Shown: in pieces, positions 53,457 to 62,134 of the stretch
Numbering within the stretch: the stretch's first letter is position 1
How the letters are laid out: the number at the start of each line of letters is the position of its first letter
Source: an uncultured Pelagimonas sp.
GTDB lineage: Bacteria; Pseudomonadota; Alphaproteobacteria; Rhodobacterales; Rhodobacteraceae
DNA length: 64,000 nt
Reading direction: 5' to 3'
Assembly: GCA_947497905.1 (NCBI GenBank)
Contig: CANMIH010000002.1
Location: 620,001-684,000 of the forward strand
Translations under genes and position numbers: made by a program
Notes under the pieces: model-generated
Told to the model about the DNA's origin: nothing
What the model saw: the letters and a program-made list of their open reading frames with translations, nothing else
Databases searched by the model: none

Positions 53457-53851
53457 TCGGTATCGTGATCGTAGCACATGGCGGGTTGGCGCAGGAATAT
53501 CTTGCGGCGGTTGAGCATGTTGTGGGGCGACAGCCGGGCATGAAGGCGATCGCGATCGACGCAGATTGTAACCGTGGTTTGAAACAGGCCGAAATTTGTT
53601 CTGCTGCCGATGAGGTCGATCAGGGGCAAGGTGTTGTTATTGTGACAGATATGTTTGGGGGATCTCCTTCGAACCTGTCACTAGATGCGTGCCGGCCCTG
53701 CAATCGTCGCATCGTATACGGAGCAAATCTGCCGATGCTGATCAAACTGGCGAAAAGCCGGAGCAAAGCGGTACCGGAAGCGGTCCGTGCGGCACTAGAC
53801 GCCGGTCGCAAATATATCGATAGCCAGAATTTTTCCACCGACCTGTCGTAA
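53453..53851 (+). CDS. manX: PTS EIIA component, mannose-type (regulatory)
   Basis: 132-residue EIIA-Man-type protein. The phosphorylatable histidine is His9 in GIVIVAHGGLAQ, and the substrate loop is DMFGGSPSN. The start is a TTG at 53453 overlapping the rapZ stop (TTGA), after GGAAAGGG. There are no EIIB, EIIC or EIID genes here, so it is part of an incomplete PTS that is thought to be regulatory in alphaproteobacteria rather than to transport sugar. Confidence 0.92.
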   Translation: MIGIVIVAHGGLAQEYLAAVEHVVGRQPGMKAIAIDADCNRGLKQAEICSAADEVDQGQGVVIVTDMFGGSPSNLSLDACRPCNRRIVYGANLPMLIKLAKSRSKAVPEAVRAALDAGRKYIDSQNFSTDLS

Positions 53852-53881
53852 GCTGATCTCTTTGGGAGGAGACCGAGTTTC

Positions 53882-54160
53882 ATGAGCACTGCAATTTGCC
53901 GGAAATTGAGAATCATCAACGAAAAAGGGCTGCATGCCCGCGCCTCGGCCAAGTTTTGCGAGGTGGTTGAGCAATTTGACGCTACGGCAGATGTGGCCCG
54001 GGATGGAATGACAGCGGGTGGTGATAGCATCATGGGGCTTTTGATGTTGGCAGCCGCTAAAGGAACCACTATTGAAGTTCAGACTTCGGGCGCTCAGGCC
54101 GAGGCCTTGGCGGATGCGATCGAGGCTTTGGTGGCGGACCGGTTTGGGGAAGACTGCTAA
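53882..54160 (+). CDS. ptsH: Phosphocarrier protein HPr
   Basis: 92-residue HPr. The catalytic histidine is His18 in KGLHARASAKF, and the HprK-target serine is Ser49 in GGDSIMGLLML. It accepts phosphate from enzyme I and passes it to EIIA, and is phosphorylated by HprK on serine. It has a GGAGGAG ribosome binding site and is 30 bp downstream of the EIIA gene. Enzyme I (ptsP or ptsI) is not in this window. Confidence 0.95.
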   Translation: MSTAICRKLRIINEKGLHARASAKFCEVVEQFDATADVARDGMTAGGDSIMGLLMLAAAKGTTIEVQTSGAQAEALADAIEALVADRFGEDC

Positions 54161-54201
54161 CCGGCATTGACCGGGTAAACGGAACGGGACGATACTGGTC
54201 T

Positions 54202-55071
54202 ATGGTTGATAGCTCGCAAGCCACAGCTGGCCCTAAGGCCACTCCTGTCGCGGAACAGCCGTACGACAAGCGCAAAATCAGCTATTCCAATACCTTCACC
54301 AATCCCTGGAAGGCGAACACCATTCGTACCCTCGAATGGCTGACCGGAAAACTCCCCATGCTGCGTATGGTGCGTCGGTTCGAACGCATGGGTCCTGCGG
54401 AAGGCCAGAAGTTCTGGACTCAGGCGTTGGACATCATGGGGATCCAGCTCCAGACCCCGCCAGAGCAGATTGCCAATATTCCCAAAACCGGCCCCGTGAT
54501 CATTGTGGCTAACCATCCTCATGGGTTGGTCGATGGTATGGTGCTGGCGCATCTCATTGGACAGGTTCGCGAAGATTATAAGATCCTCACACGGTCGCTG
54601 TTGACCGGCATTCGTGAGATCGATCCCTTTATGATCCCGGTGCCCTTTCCGCATGAAGAGAACGCACGTGAGCAAAGTCTTGATATGCGGGCCAAAGCAA
54701 TGGCGCATCTCAAAGACAATGGCGTGATTGTACTGTTCCCGTCTGGGGTTGTGGCCTCATCCGATACGATGTTTGGCCCTGCGATCGAGCGCGGTTGGAA
54801 CCCCTTCACCGCGAAGATGATTCAGCGCTCCGGGGCCACTGTTGTGCCGATCTTTTTCCCAGGTCAAAACAGCCGCGCCTATCAGATTGCCAACCGAATT
54901 TCTCCAACCATCCGCCAGGGGCTGCTGATCCACGAAGTGATCCATGCCTGCAAGCGGCCTCAGAAGCCTGTTGTCGGTACTCCGATTACTCCGGAAGAGG
55001 TGAAGGCCTTTGACGGGGGGCAGCGTGAGTTTGTGGCCTGGTTGCGCGAAACGACGATCAATCTTCGCTGA
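54202..55071 (+). CDS. 1-acyl-sn-glycerol-3-phosphate acyltransferase-like protein
   Basis: 289-residue acyltransferase of the PlsC-like superfamily. The catalytic motif is NHPHGLVDG (about 104-112), a variant with the aspartate five residues after the histidine that is typical of the NHPxGxxDG subgroup, and FPSGVVASSD is the second conserved block. Its natural substrate could be lysophosphatidic acid, lysophospholipid or ornithine lipid. There is no long hydrophobic segment near the start. It is 41 bp downstream of ptsH on the same strand and may be co-transcribed. Confidence 0.85.
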   Translation: MVDSSQATAGPKATPVAEQPYDKRKISYSNTFTNPWKANTIRTLEWLTGKLPMLRMVRRFERMGPAEGQKFWTQALDIMGIQLQTPPEQIANIPKTGPVIIVANHPHGLVDGMVLAHLIGQVREDYKILTRSLLTGIREIDPFMIPVPFPHEENAREQSLDMRAKAMAHLKDNGVIVLFPSGVVASSDTMFGPAIERGWNPFTAKMIQRSGATVVPIFFPGQNSRAYQIANRISPTIRQGLLIHEVIHACKRPQKPVVGTPITPEEVKAFDGGQREFVAWLRETTINLR

Positions 55072-55920
55072 TCATAAGCGTTTGAGTTCCTGCCGGAAGT
55101 GACTGCCAAGCGTTCTTTCGCCGCGCCGTTCTCCGACCATATCTTGACCCATAGCTGATAAGAAAAACTGTAGAGGGCCTCGGGTTTTTTGCCGCGTCGT
55201 AAACGGCAGGAGACGCAGAACCGCCCTGCGCACCCAATCCGGTATCCGCGAAATTTTTACGGGCGTTCCAAGGGCGGTAAAGGCCAGCTTTGCGAGATCC
55301 TCGTGCGTGAATATCTCGGGGCCTCCAACATCCAGCCAGCCTTGTTCGGCGTCAATCGCTTCGGCTGTAGCGGCGGCCAGATCGGCGCCATGAATCGGGT
55401 TGAGCCTGTGCCCTCCTTTGCCAAACAGCCAGACACGCCCTGATCTGGCCATCTGTAAAAAGTCTGACATATCAGAGAAATAGCCGGAAGGTGCGATAAT
55501 AGTCGAGACAATAGGCGCCGATTGGAGCTCTGTCACAAAGGCGGTTTTGGCTTGGACCAGAGGCACGTCGGGCATGTGGTCCGCTCCCAGAACGTGAATA
55601 TATGCAAACCTTGGGACATTTGCGCTGAGGGCTTCGTTTAAGAGGTTGAGGTTGGCCTGATAGTCGACATCCCAGTACCCAACCCCCTCTGTTTGCCGGG
55701 TGATCCCCAAGGCGGAGATAACCAGATCAATCCCCTGCATCACACCCACCAGAGATTTAGCGTCGGTGACCTGCACCTGTCTCACATGATCGGCCTCTAG
55801 ATCAGAGGCGCGCGAGGCGTCCCGTACTAGTGCGGTAACTGTCCAACCGCGGGCGGCATATTCGGACACGATATAGCGCCCGAGGTAGCCGGTGGCACCG
55901 GCAATAAGAACATGGGGCAA
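55072..55920 (-). CDS. NAD(P)-binding NmrA/atypical SDR-type protein
   Basis: 282 residues of a Rossmann fold: VLIAGATGYLGRYIVSEYAARG at the N-terminus (NAD(P)-binding GxxGxxG), then YIHVLGADHM and IAPSGYFSD in the middle. It resembles the NmrA-type/atypical SDRs that bind NAD(P) and act in redox sensing or small-molecule metabolism. The start is a TTG at 55920 with a strong AGGAGG six bases upstream, since no suitable ATG exists. It ends 1 bp from the end of the acyltransferase (convergent). The substrate is unknown. Confidence 0.85.
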   Translation of the reverse strand: MPHVLIAGATGYLGRYIVSEYAARGWTVTALVRDASRASDLEADHVRQVQVTDAKSLVGVMQGIDLVISALGITRQTEGVGYWDVDYQANLNLLNEALSANVPRFAYIHVLGADHMPDVPLVQAKTAFVTELQSAPIVSTIIAPSGYFSDMSDFLQMARSGRVWLFGKGGHRLNPIHGADLAAATAEAIDAEQGWLDVGGPEIFTHEDLAKLAFTALGTPVKISRIPDWVRRAVLRLLPFTTRQKTRGPLQFFLSAMGQDMVGERRGERTLGSHFRQELKRL

Positions 55921-56018
55921 TTCGGCCTCCTGACTATTCTGATCTTGTAGACAGGTAAGGCGGGGAGCTCTGCGGGTCCATTGTTTGGAAATGCAGAGCT
56001 CCCATACAGGAATGCAGG

Positions 56019-56894
56019 TTAGCGGGTTGGGACCGGCGTTTCCCCGCGATAGTCATAGAAACCGCGCTGGGTTTTGCGACCCAGCCAACCAGCCTCTACA
56101 TACTTGGTCAAAAGCGGGCAGGGGCGGTATTTGGTGTCGGCCAGACCGTCATGCAGAACATTCATAATCGCCAGACAGGTGTCCAAGCCGATGAAATCCG
56201 CGAGCTCAAGCGGACCCATTGGGTGATTTGCCCCAAGCTTCATCGCCATATCGATCGAGTTCACGTTGCCGACACCTTCATACAGCGTATAGCAGGCCTC
56301 GTTGATCATCGGGATCAGGATCCGGTTTACGATAAAGGCAGGGAAATCCTCGGCGCTGGCGGCGGTTTTTCCTAGGCGCTGAACCACACCCAGACAGGCC
56401 TCATAGGTTTCCTGATCGGTTGCAATGCCACGAATCAATTCGACCAGCTGCATGATCGGAACCGGATTCATGAAGTGAAACCCCATGAACTTTTCAGGTC
56501 GGTCGGTGCGGCTGGCCAAGCGAGTGATCGAAATTGACGAGGTATTTGACGTAAGAATTGTGTTTTCGCCAAGGTCGGGAAGGAGCGCTTCGAAGATTTT
56601 GTTTTTGACGTCTTCGCGTTCGGTTGCGGCCTCGATCACCAGATCGGTTTTTGCAACATCGCTCAGGTTCAATGTGGCCGAGATCCGCCCCAATGCCGCA
56701 TCGCGATCTTCGCCGGAAATTTTCTCGCGACTGACCTGTCGGTCAAGGTTTTTGGTAATCAAAGCAACAGCTTTGTCCAACGAGTCCTGCGAGATATCGT
56801 TCAGTTGCACCTGATAGCCAGACAGAGCCATCACATGTGCAATGCCATTTCCCATCTGCCCCGCGCCAATGACGCCGACTGACTTGATCTCCAT
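56019..56894 (-). CDS. hbdA: 3-hydroxybutyryl-CoA dehydrogenase
   Basis: 291-residue NAD(P)-dependent dehydrogenase of the short-chain 3-hydroxyacyl-CoA type, interconverting acetoacetyl-CoA and 3-hydroxybutyryl-CoA. N-terminal GVIGAGQMGNGIAHVMALSG binds the cofactor; HFMNPVPIMQLVELI and the catalytic block MNPVPIM and IVNRILIPMINEACY...GANHPMGPLELADFIGLDT are family hallmarks. The ATG at 56894 has the natural start. The enzyme could work in butanoyl-CoA, lysine or PHB-related metabolism. It is monocistronic, with hydrophobic-residue-rich acyl-CoA genes (gcdH, etfBA) elsewhere in this window. Confidence 0.95.
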   Translation of the reverse strand: MEIKSVGVIGAGQMGNGIAHVMALSGYQVQLNDISQDSLDKAVALITKNLDRQVSREKISGEDRDAALGRISATLNLSDVAKTDLVIEAATEREDVKNKIFEALLPDLGENTILTSNTSSISITRLASRTDRPEKFMGFHFMNPVPIMQLVELIRGIATDQETYEACLGVVQRLGKTAASAEDFPAFIVNRILIPMINEACYTLYEGVGNVNSIDMAMKLGANHPMGPLELADFIGLDTCLAIMNVLHDGLADTKYRPCPLLTKYVEAGWLGRKTQRGFYDYRGETPVPTR

Positions 56895-57052
56895 CTCGCT
56901 TCCCCTTGTCAATTTGGGCGAACAATAGGCCCCGTTGTGGGGCAGGGGCAAGGGCAGGTCTTGAAAACTCTAAACGCAATTTAACTTTAGCAACTTGGCA
57001 ACGGATTTCAGCGAATCTCAGCGATGGGTGAAAGAAAATATGGTGGGCAAAG

Positions 57053-57889
57053 ATGTCTGTTCATGGGGGGGGCCAGAGGGCCCTTGAATATTACCCCTGT
57101 CGCTACGGCGAATCCCGGATCTTATTCCGTGGACCGCGTCGCCAGTTGGACGGGGATTACATTGCGTTTCTGGGTGGGACCGAAACCTACGGGCGTTTTA
57201 TTGAAACGCCATTTCCTGCGATGTTGGAAAAGCATCTCAATGTGTCCTGCGCCAATTTTGGGGTGGTGAATGCGGGGGTGGATCTCTACCTCAATGATCC
57301 CTCGACTTTGGAACTGGCGTCTAATGCCAATATCAAAGTGCTTCAGATCATGGGCGCGCAGAATATGTCGAACCGGTTCTATACGGTGCATCCGCGCCGC
57401 AATGACCGGTTCCTAAAGGCTTCTGACCGGTTGGAAGCCCTGTATCCCGAGGTGGATTTTACGGAATTCCACTTTGTGCGCCATATGCTTGGGCATCTGG
57501 CCGAGATTTCGGAAGAGCGGTATCAGAAGGTCGTAGAAGAGCTTCGTATGGCATGGATTGCGCGGATGAAAAATCTGCTCACCTTGCTGCGTGGCCCGGT
57601 GATTTTGCTGTGGTTCGCCAATCATGACGTTCCTGAAGGCCAAGATGCGCGGATGTCTGGCGATCCTCTGTTTGTCACCCGCAATATGGTTGAGGCCATT
57701 CGTCCGCGTGTGGCCGGGGTGATTGAGGTTGTCGCGTCTGAACGGGCGTTGAATGAAGCCACCAAAGGCATGGTCTATAGCGAATTTGACGCCTGTGCCG
57801 CTGCCGAGCTCATGGGGCCTTTGGCCCACGAAGAAGCGACGGAAGCCTTGTTAAAAGCGATGTCGGAACTTCCGAATCCCAAAGGGTAG
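57053..57889 (+). CDS. DUF6473 family protein
   Basis: 278-residue cytoplasmic protein. The conserved N-terminal block is RGPRRQLDGDYIAFLGGTETYG followed by FGVVNAGVDLYL, and in the middle FYTVHPRRNDRFLKAS; this is the pattern I associate with DUF6473 in Rhodobacterales. The fold may be sulfotransferase- or hydrolase-like, but no function is known. The start is the ATG at 57053; the upstream ribosome binding site GTGGGCAAAG is weak. It is divergent from the hydroxybutyryl-CoA dehydrogenase and lies just upstream of the serine hydrolase. Confidence 0.8.
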   Translation: MSVHGGGQRALEYYPCRYGESRILFRGPRRQLDGDYIAFLGGTETYGRFIETPFPAMLEKHLNVSCANFGVVNAGVDLYLNDPSTLELASNANIKVLQIMGAQNMSNRFYTVHPRRNDRFLKASDRLEALYPEVDFTEFHFVRHMLGHLAEISEERYQKVVEELRMAWIARMKNLLTLLRGPVILLWFANHDVPEGQDARMSGDPLFVTRNMVEAIRPRVAGVIEVVASERALNEATKGMVYSEFDACAAAELMGPLAHEEATEALLKAMSELPNPKG

Positions 57890-57920
57890 AACGGTATTGT
57901 CATTTTGACGGGTACAGTGA

Positions 57921-57945
57921 ATCCTCTCGATATTCTCGAGGGGAT
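57921..57945 (+). promoter_or_regulatory. 10-bp hairpin enclosing the ribosome binding site of the serine hydrolase gene
   Basis: ATCCTCTCGA-TATTC-TCGAGGGGAT is a 10-bp inverted repeat (one G-T wobble) with a 5-nt loop. The right arm contains the GAGGGG Shine-Dalgarno and is followed by TTTATG, so the hairpin could sequester initiation or act as a terminator of the upstream gene. Confidence 0.6.
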
Positions 57946-57948
57946 TTT

Positions 57949-59052
57949 ATGCGTATTCTGAAATGGCTGGCACTTTTGTCTGCGGGTGGCTTCGGCGCAA
58001 TTCTTCTCCTCGCTCCGCAACTGGTTGTTTTGTGGAGCGAAGGTTTTCCGTCTCCCCTTTGGCCTGCCAGAGGGGAATTTTTTGTTCTGTCTGGCGCGGA
58101 TAAGCCCCAGAGCGTCTCGGGGCCCGCGCCAAATGCGAGGGCCATGACGCTCTTCGAGGCCAGTGAGGGGCGGGTCCTCCTGGCGGAACGTGACGGGGCC
58201 ATCTTTGCCGGGGCCTTCGCGACAGGTCTAGACGCCGAAACGCGGCTCAATTCCTATTCGCTGGTCAAATCTCTGGTTGGTGTTTTGGTGGTGAAGGCCG
58301 CGGCCGACGGCAAAATTGAAGGGTTGGATATCTCACTCCAGTATTACCTTCCCGAGGCGCCAGACGTTTCCATTCGCTCCGTTCTGATGATGACAAGTGG
58401 GCTGTCACTGCGTGGTGAGCCTCCGAAAGATGAAAAGCAGTTTCCTGCAGATGATGCCAGTTTCTCACCGTTTTCACCGGTCGGACGGTTACATGCGTTT
58501 GGGATTGAGAGCCTTGCCAGTGGGTTGGTTCCAGATCCAGAATTGCATGGTGTGTTTCACTATCAGAGTGTCAATACAGCACTGCTCGGATGGCTATTGG
58601 AAAGCGTTTACGATCAACCGTTAGGCGAAATCCTGACAGAGAAAATCTGGGGGCCTGCTGGGGCCTCAACGGCTTACTGGCGGAGGAACCCATCGAGTGG
58701 CAAGGTTTCGGCCTACTGCTGTGTCTATGCCAGCGCATCTGACTGGCTCAAGGTTGGTCGTTTTCTCTTGGACAATGGCGGGGCTGAGCCGTTTTTGCCG
58801 GAGGCGCTTTGGCGCGAATGGATCCTTCCAGATCTTTCCGAAAAAGAACGCGCGACAGGTGTCTATGGGTGGCAACTCAGGCATGACATTCTGGATCGCG
58901 AGGCCGCAAGCGTTCAGGGCCCTTTTGCCTATTTTGCAGGGCATTCCGGGCAGATTGTGTATCTCTTGCCTGAGCAGAATGCGGTTGTCGTGCGTTTTGG
59001 AGCCAAACCTCAGCTCTTGCATTCAACGCTCTATACGCTGTTTGACCAATGA
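57949..59052 (+). CDS. Membrane-anchored serine hydrolase, beta-lactamase/D-aminopeptidase (class C) family
   Basis: 367 residues with an N-terminal hydrophobic anchor or signal (KWLALLSAGGFGAILLLAP). The catalytic SxxK is at S104-K107 (NSYSLVKSLVG), and YQSVN fits the YxN motif; a KTG-equivalent near the end is HSG (FAGHSGQIVY). These are the motifs of class C beta-lactamase-like serine hydrolases, which include esterases, D-peptidases and cell-wall enzymes. Predicted periplasmic. The ATG at 57949 lies directly under a hairpin (57921-57945). Actual substrate unknown; calling it a beta-lactamase would be unsupported. Confidence 0.88.
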   Translation: MRILKWLALLSAGGFGAILLLAPQLVVLWSEGFPSPLWPARGEFFVLSGADKPQSVSGPAPNARAMTLFEASEGRVLLAERDGAIFAGAFATGLDAETRLNSYSLVKSLVGVLVVKAAADGKIEGLDISLQYYLPEAPDVSIRSVLMMTSGLSLRGEPPKDEKQFPADDASFSPFSPVGRLHAFGIESLASGLVPDPELHGVFHYQSVNTALLGWLLESVYDQPLGEILTEKIWGPAGASTAYWRRNPSSGKVSAYCCVYASASDWLKVGRFLLDNGGAEPFLPEALWREWILPDLSEKERATGVYGWQLRHDILDREAASVQGPFAYFAGHSGQIVYLLPEQNAVVVRFGAKPQLLHSTLYTLFDQ

Positions 59053-59079
59053 AAAAAGGCCCGCAAATGCGGGCCTTTC
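59052..59079. terminator. Bidirectional terminator between serine hydrolase and etfA
   Basis: An 11-bp perfect stem AAAGGCCCGCA / TGCGGGCCTTT with a 2-nt spacer; on the minus strand it is followed by TTT, and it ends both the hydrolase and the convergent etfA. Confidence 0.85.
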
Positions 59080-59104
59080 AAATACTCTATCCGATAAGCG
59101 GGGC

Positions 59105-60034
59105 TTAGCCCAGTTTTTCGGTCAGTTCTGGAACTGCGGCGAAGAGATCGGCAACCAGACCAAAGTCCGCAACCTGGAAGATAGGTGCTTCTTCGTCTTT
59201 GTTGATTGCAACGATGACCTTCGAGTCTTTCATGCCGGCCAGGTGCTGAATCGCGCCCGAGATGCCGATGGCAACATAGAGGTCAGGTGCAACAACTTTA
59301 CCGGTCTGACCAACCTGCCAGTCGTTGGGGGCGTAGCCGCTGTCAACCGCAGCACGCGAGGCACCAACTGCCGCACCCAGCTTGTCTGCCAGGGTCTCGA
59401 TCAGTTTGAAGTCCTCTTCCGAGCCAACACCACGGCCGCCCGAAACAACAACACCTGCGGAGGTCAGTTCAGGACGATCGCTCTCGGCGACTTTGTCTTC
59501 AACCCACTCCGACAGACCGGGGTTCTCTGCTGCGGCCTGCGCCTCAACAGCGGCCGATCCACCTTCACCAGCTGCATCAAAGTTTGCAGTACGGAAGGAG
59601 ATAACCTTGGTTGCGTCACCCGACTTGACGGTCTGGATGGCGTTGCCCGCGTAGATCGGACGCTCGAAGGTCGAACCGTCAACAACGGCTGTCACATCCG
59701 AGATCACCATCACGTCAAGCAGAGCTGCAACGCGCGGCAGGATGTTTTTGGCAGATGCGGTTGCCGGAGCAACAATGTGCTCGTACCCACCGGCCAGCGA
59801 CACGATCAATGCAGCGATAGGCTCGGCCAGACCGTTGCCATAGGCCACGTCATCTGCGCACAGAACCTTTGCAACACCGTCAAGCTTTGCAGCGGCTTCC
59901 GCTGCGCCACCACAGGCCGCGCTTGCGCACAGAACAGTCACGTCACCAAGGGATTTTGCTGCCGAAACAGCTTTCGCAGTTGCGTCCAGGGCAAGCTCGC
60001 CCCCGATCACTTCAGCAAGAAGAAGAACAGCCAT
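59105..60034 (-). CDS. etfA: Electron transfer flavoprotein alpha subunit
   Basis: 309 residues. The FAD domain has [42 protein letters not shown] and the family signature [17 protein letters not shown]...[14 protein letters not shown]. EtfAB accepts electrons from acyl-CoA dehydrogenases such as GcdH and hands them to ETF:ubiquinone oxidoreductase. The ATG overlaps the etfB stop by 1 bp (TAATG), so translation is coupled. A terminator follows. Confidence 0.98.
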   Translation of the reverse strand: MAVLLLAEVIGGELALDATAKAVSAAKSLGDVTVLCASAACGGAAEAAAKLDGVAKVLCADDVAYGNGLAEPIAALIVSLAGGYEHIVAPATASAKNILPRVAALLDVMVISDVTAVVDGSTFERPIYAGNAIQTVKSGDATKVISFRTANFDAAGEGGSAAVEAQAAAENPGLSEWVEDKVAESDRPELTSAGVVVSGGRGVGSEEDFKLIETLADKLGAAVGASRAAVDSGYAPNDWQVGQTGKVVAPDLYVAIGISGAIQHLAGMKDSKVIVAINKDEEAPIFQVADFGLVADLFAAVPELTEKLG

Positions 60035-60792
60035 TATACAGCCCCCGCTTCTTTGAGTTTCTCGACCAGCTCGTCAACCGAACCCACAACGATACCAGCC
60101 GCGCGGGCTTCTGGCTCGGTGGTTTTGACGATCTCAAGACGTGGGCTCACATCAACGCCGTAGTCAGCTGCGGATTTTTCATCCAGCGGCTTTTTCTTCG
60201 CCTTCATGATGTTTGGCAGCGACGCATAACGTGGCTCGTTCAGGCGCAGGTCGACGGTGACGATCGCCGGCATGTTCACCTTGATGGTCTGCAGACCGCC
60301 GTCAACTTCGCGGGTCACAACAGCTTTGTCACCGTCGATGTCCAGCTCAGAGGCATAAGTGCCCTGCGACCAGCCCAGCAGAGCCGAAAGCATCTGACCG
60401 GTGGCGTTCATGTCGTTGTCGATCGCCTGCTTGCCTGCCAGAACCAGACCGGGCTGCTCTTCTTCAACAACTTTGGCCAGAATCTTGGCAACAGCCAGAG
60501 GCTCGATGTCAGTGTGAACATCGTCAGCGGCAACAACCAGAATGGCGCGGTCTGCACCCATGGCCAGAGCCGTACGCAGCGTTTCCTGCGCTTGTTTGAC
60601 GCCGATCGAAACCGCGACAACCTCGTCTGCCTTTCCGGCCTCTTTCAGGCGGATGGCCTGTTCGACGGCAATCTCGTCGAATGGGTTCATCGACATTTTT
60701 ACGTTGGCGAGATCAACACCGCTTCCGTCCGCTTTGACGCGTACTTTCACGTTATAGTCGATCACGCGCTTAACAGGCACCAGGACCTTCAT
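60034..60792 (-). CDS. etfB: Electron transfer flavoprotein beta subunit
   Basis: 252 residues with [19 protein letters not shown] at the start, the AMP-binding region [22 protein letters not shown] and the [24 protein letters not shown] signature. It partners EtfA. The ATG at 60792 has AAGGAGAG upstream; an upstream in-frame extension is unlikely. It is the promoter-proximal gene of etfBA; the promoter lies in the 190-bp space to the M48 peptidase gene. Confidence 0.98.
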   Translation of the reverse strand: MKVLVPVKRVIDYNVKVRVKADGSGVDLANVKMSMNPFDEIAVEQAIRLKEAGKADEVVAVSIGVKQAQETLRTALAMGADRAILVVAADDVHTDIEPLAVAKILAKVVEEEQPGLVLAGKQAIDNDMNATGQMLSALLGWSQGTYASELDIDGDKAVVTREVDGGLQTIKVNMPAIVTVDLRLNEPRYASLPNIMKAKKKPLDEKSAADYGVDVSPRLEIVKTTEPEARAAGIVVGSVDELVEKLKEAGAV

Positions 60793-60985
60793 CGCGTTTC
60801 TCTCCTTGAATCGCGCGAGACGGATCTCGCACATAATACTCCTCGCCGCAGTTGATAGCGCGATGGCGCAAGGCGAAACAGAGCAAAATCGTCACGTTAC
60901 CGCTCGCGGACGTCGCGTTTTGGATTATTTCATGTCGCGATAAGAAACTTTCTGTCGAGAAGACGCCGCGGCGCAGCACCAGCAG

Positions 60986-62134
60986 CTAGTTTTTGAGAGA
61001 TTTTCCACGCCGCTCATGAGAATCGCCGCAGATCGATTGCAGGTCACGCCATTCCTTTGGAGTAAGAATGGGTTGAGCCTGGAACCCAGCCGGTTCCGCA
61101 TGACGCGCCTTTTCAATCCGGTCTCCGAGGGCAGGGTGGGACATGAAATGCGCGGTGATACCGTCGGTTTCCCCACCCAGTTCAAGGAACCGCTCAAACA
61201 TGGTGCCCAGGGCTGCGGGACTGATCTCGGCCTGCAGCAACATATCATAGGCAAAGCTGTCTGCGGCGGCTTCTGCGCCCTGGCTATATTGCGCTTCAAT
61301 CAATTGTTCGGTGAGCAAGAGCACCAAAGCGCCACCTGCGAAATCCCCAAAAAGCAACCCCAACACACCGATCGATCCCGCTGAGCGGAGCGCATGACGT
61401 GTCGGGTCTCGGCTGGCGACGTGACCAATCTCATGTGCAAACACAGCCGCGATTTCTTCAGGTGTTTCGGCTTTGTCGATCAGACCGCGGAAGAACACGA
61501 TATGTCCGCCGGGTAGAGCAAAGGCATTGATCATCTCGTGGTCAAGAACATGAACCCGTAGCGGCGTTTCCAAAGCCTGCGCCTCAACAAGTCTGTCTTG
61601 CATGCGCTGAAGGGCGCGGGTTCCGTCGGTATCGGTACAGAACGAGATGGGGGCGGCTTCGTCGGTCAGGGCCTCGCGGATTTGGGTTAAGGTGACATCG
61701 CCAAGCGCCTGTTCTCCCTCCGGTGGGATAAATCCAGCCAGCTGATTGGCCATCAACGGAACGAGGCCGAAAATGATGATTGCGACCGAGGTCAGTGCCG
61801 CAAAGCTCCAGGCCACGAGTTTGCCGCGCTTGGTCACAGGAGGCGTTTTGCGGGCTTTAGGGAGATGCTTGATATAGCTCGGGTCGGTCAGCAATACGCG
61901 TGGCAGCGGCTCAGAAGTGGTCCGCAGTACCAGCAAGTCTTTGCCCCCCTGATCGGGCACCGCACGTACGTCGTCCAATTTCCAGTACAGAGTCTTTGCC
62001 TCAGTCCGGATCGCCAGCATGTCGGCGGCTTTCTCAATCCAGCATTCGATCTTCTGTGCCTGAGGAATAACCCCATCCAGAAAATAGGCTTCGGTTTGAT
62101 GCTGGCGTGAAATCTCAGAAGGGCGCAGGGTCAT
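60986..62134 (-). CDS. M48 family metallopeptidase
   Basis: 382-residue membrane-associated zinc peptidase. A membrane segment at about 107-130 is followed by a catalytic domain with HEIGH (234-238) and the third metal ligand, about E288 in GAEAAADSFAYD. This is the HtpX/Ste24-like M48 pattern seen in envelope-quality proteases. The N-terminal 100 residues are unusual (QTEAYFLDGVIPQAQKIECWI). Its ATG overlaps the stop of the DUF898 gene by 4 bp, so the two are co-translated. Confidence 0.92.
   Translation of the reverse strand: MTLRPSEISRQHQTEAYFLDGVIPQAQKIECWIEKAADMLAIRTEAKTLYWKLDDVRAVPDQGGKDLLVLRTTSEPLPRVLLTDPSYIKHLPKARKTPPVTKRGKLVAWSFAALTSVAIIIFGLVPLMANQLAGFIPPEGEQALGDVTLTQIREALTDEAAPISFCTDTDGTRALQRMQDRLVEAQALETPLRVHVLDHEMINAFALPGGHIVFFRGLIDKAETPEEIAAVFAHEIGHVASRDPTRHALRSAGSIGVLGLLFGDFAGGALVLLLTEQLIEAQYSQGAEAAADSFAYDMLLQAEISPAALGTMFERFLELGGETDGITAHFMSHPALGDRIEKARHAEPAGFQAQPILTPKEWRDLQSICGDSHERRGKSLKN

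Noticed and set aside
57949-59052. Antibiotic-resistance beta-lactamase
   Set aside because: The SxxK and YxN motifs are shared with many esterases and D-peptidases. The context and sequence give no support for resistance.
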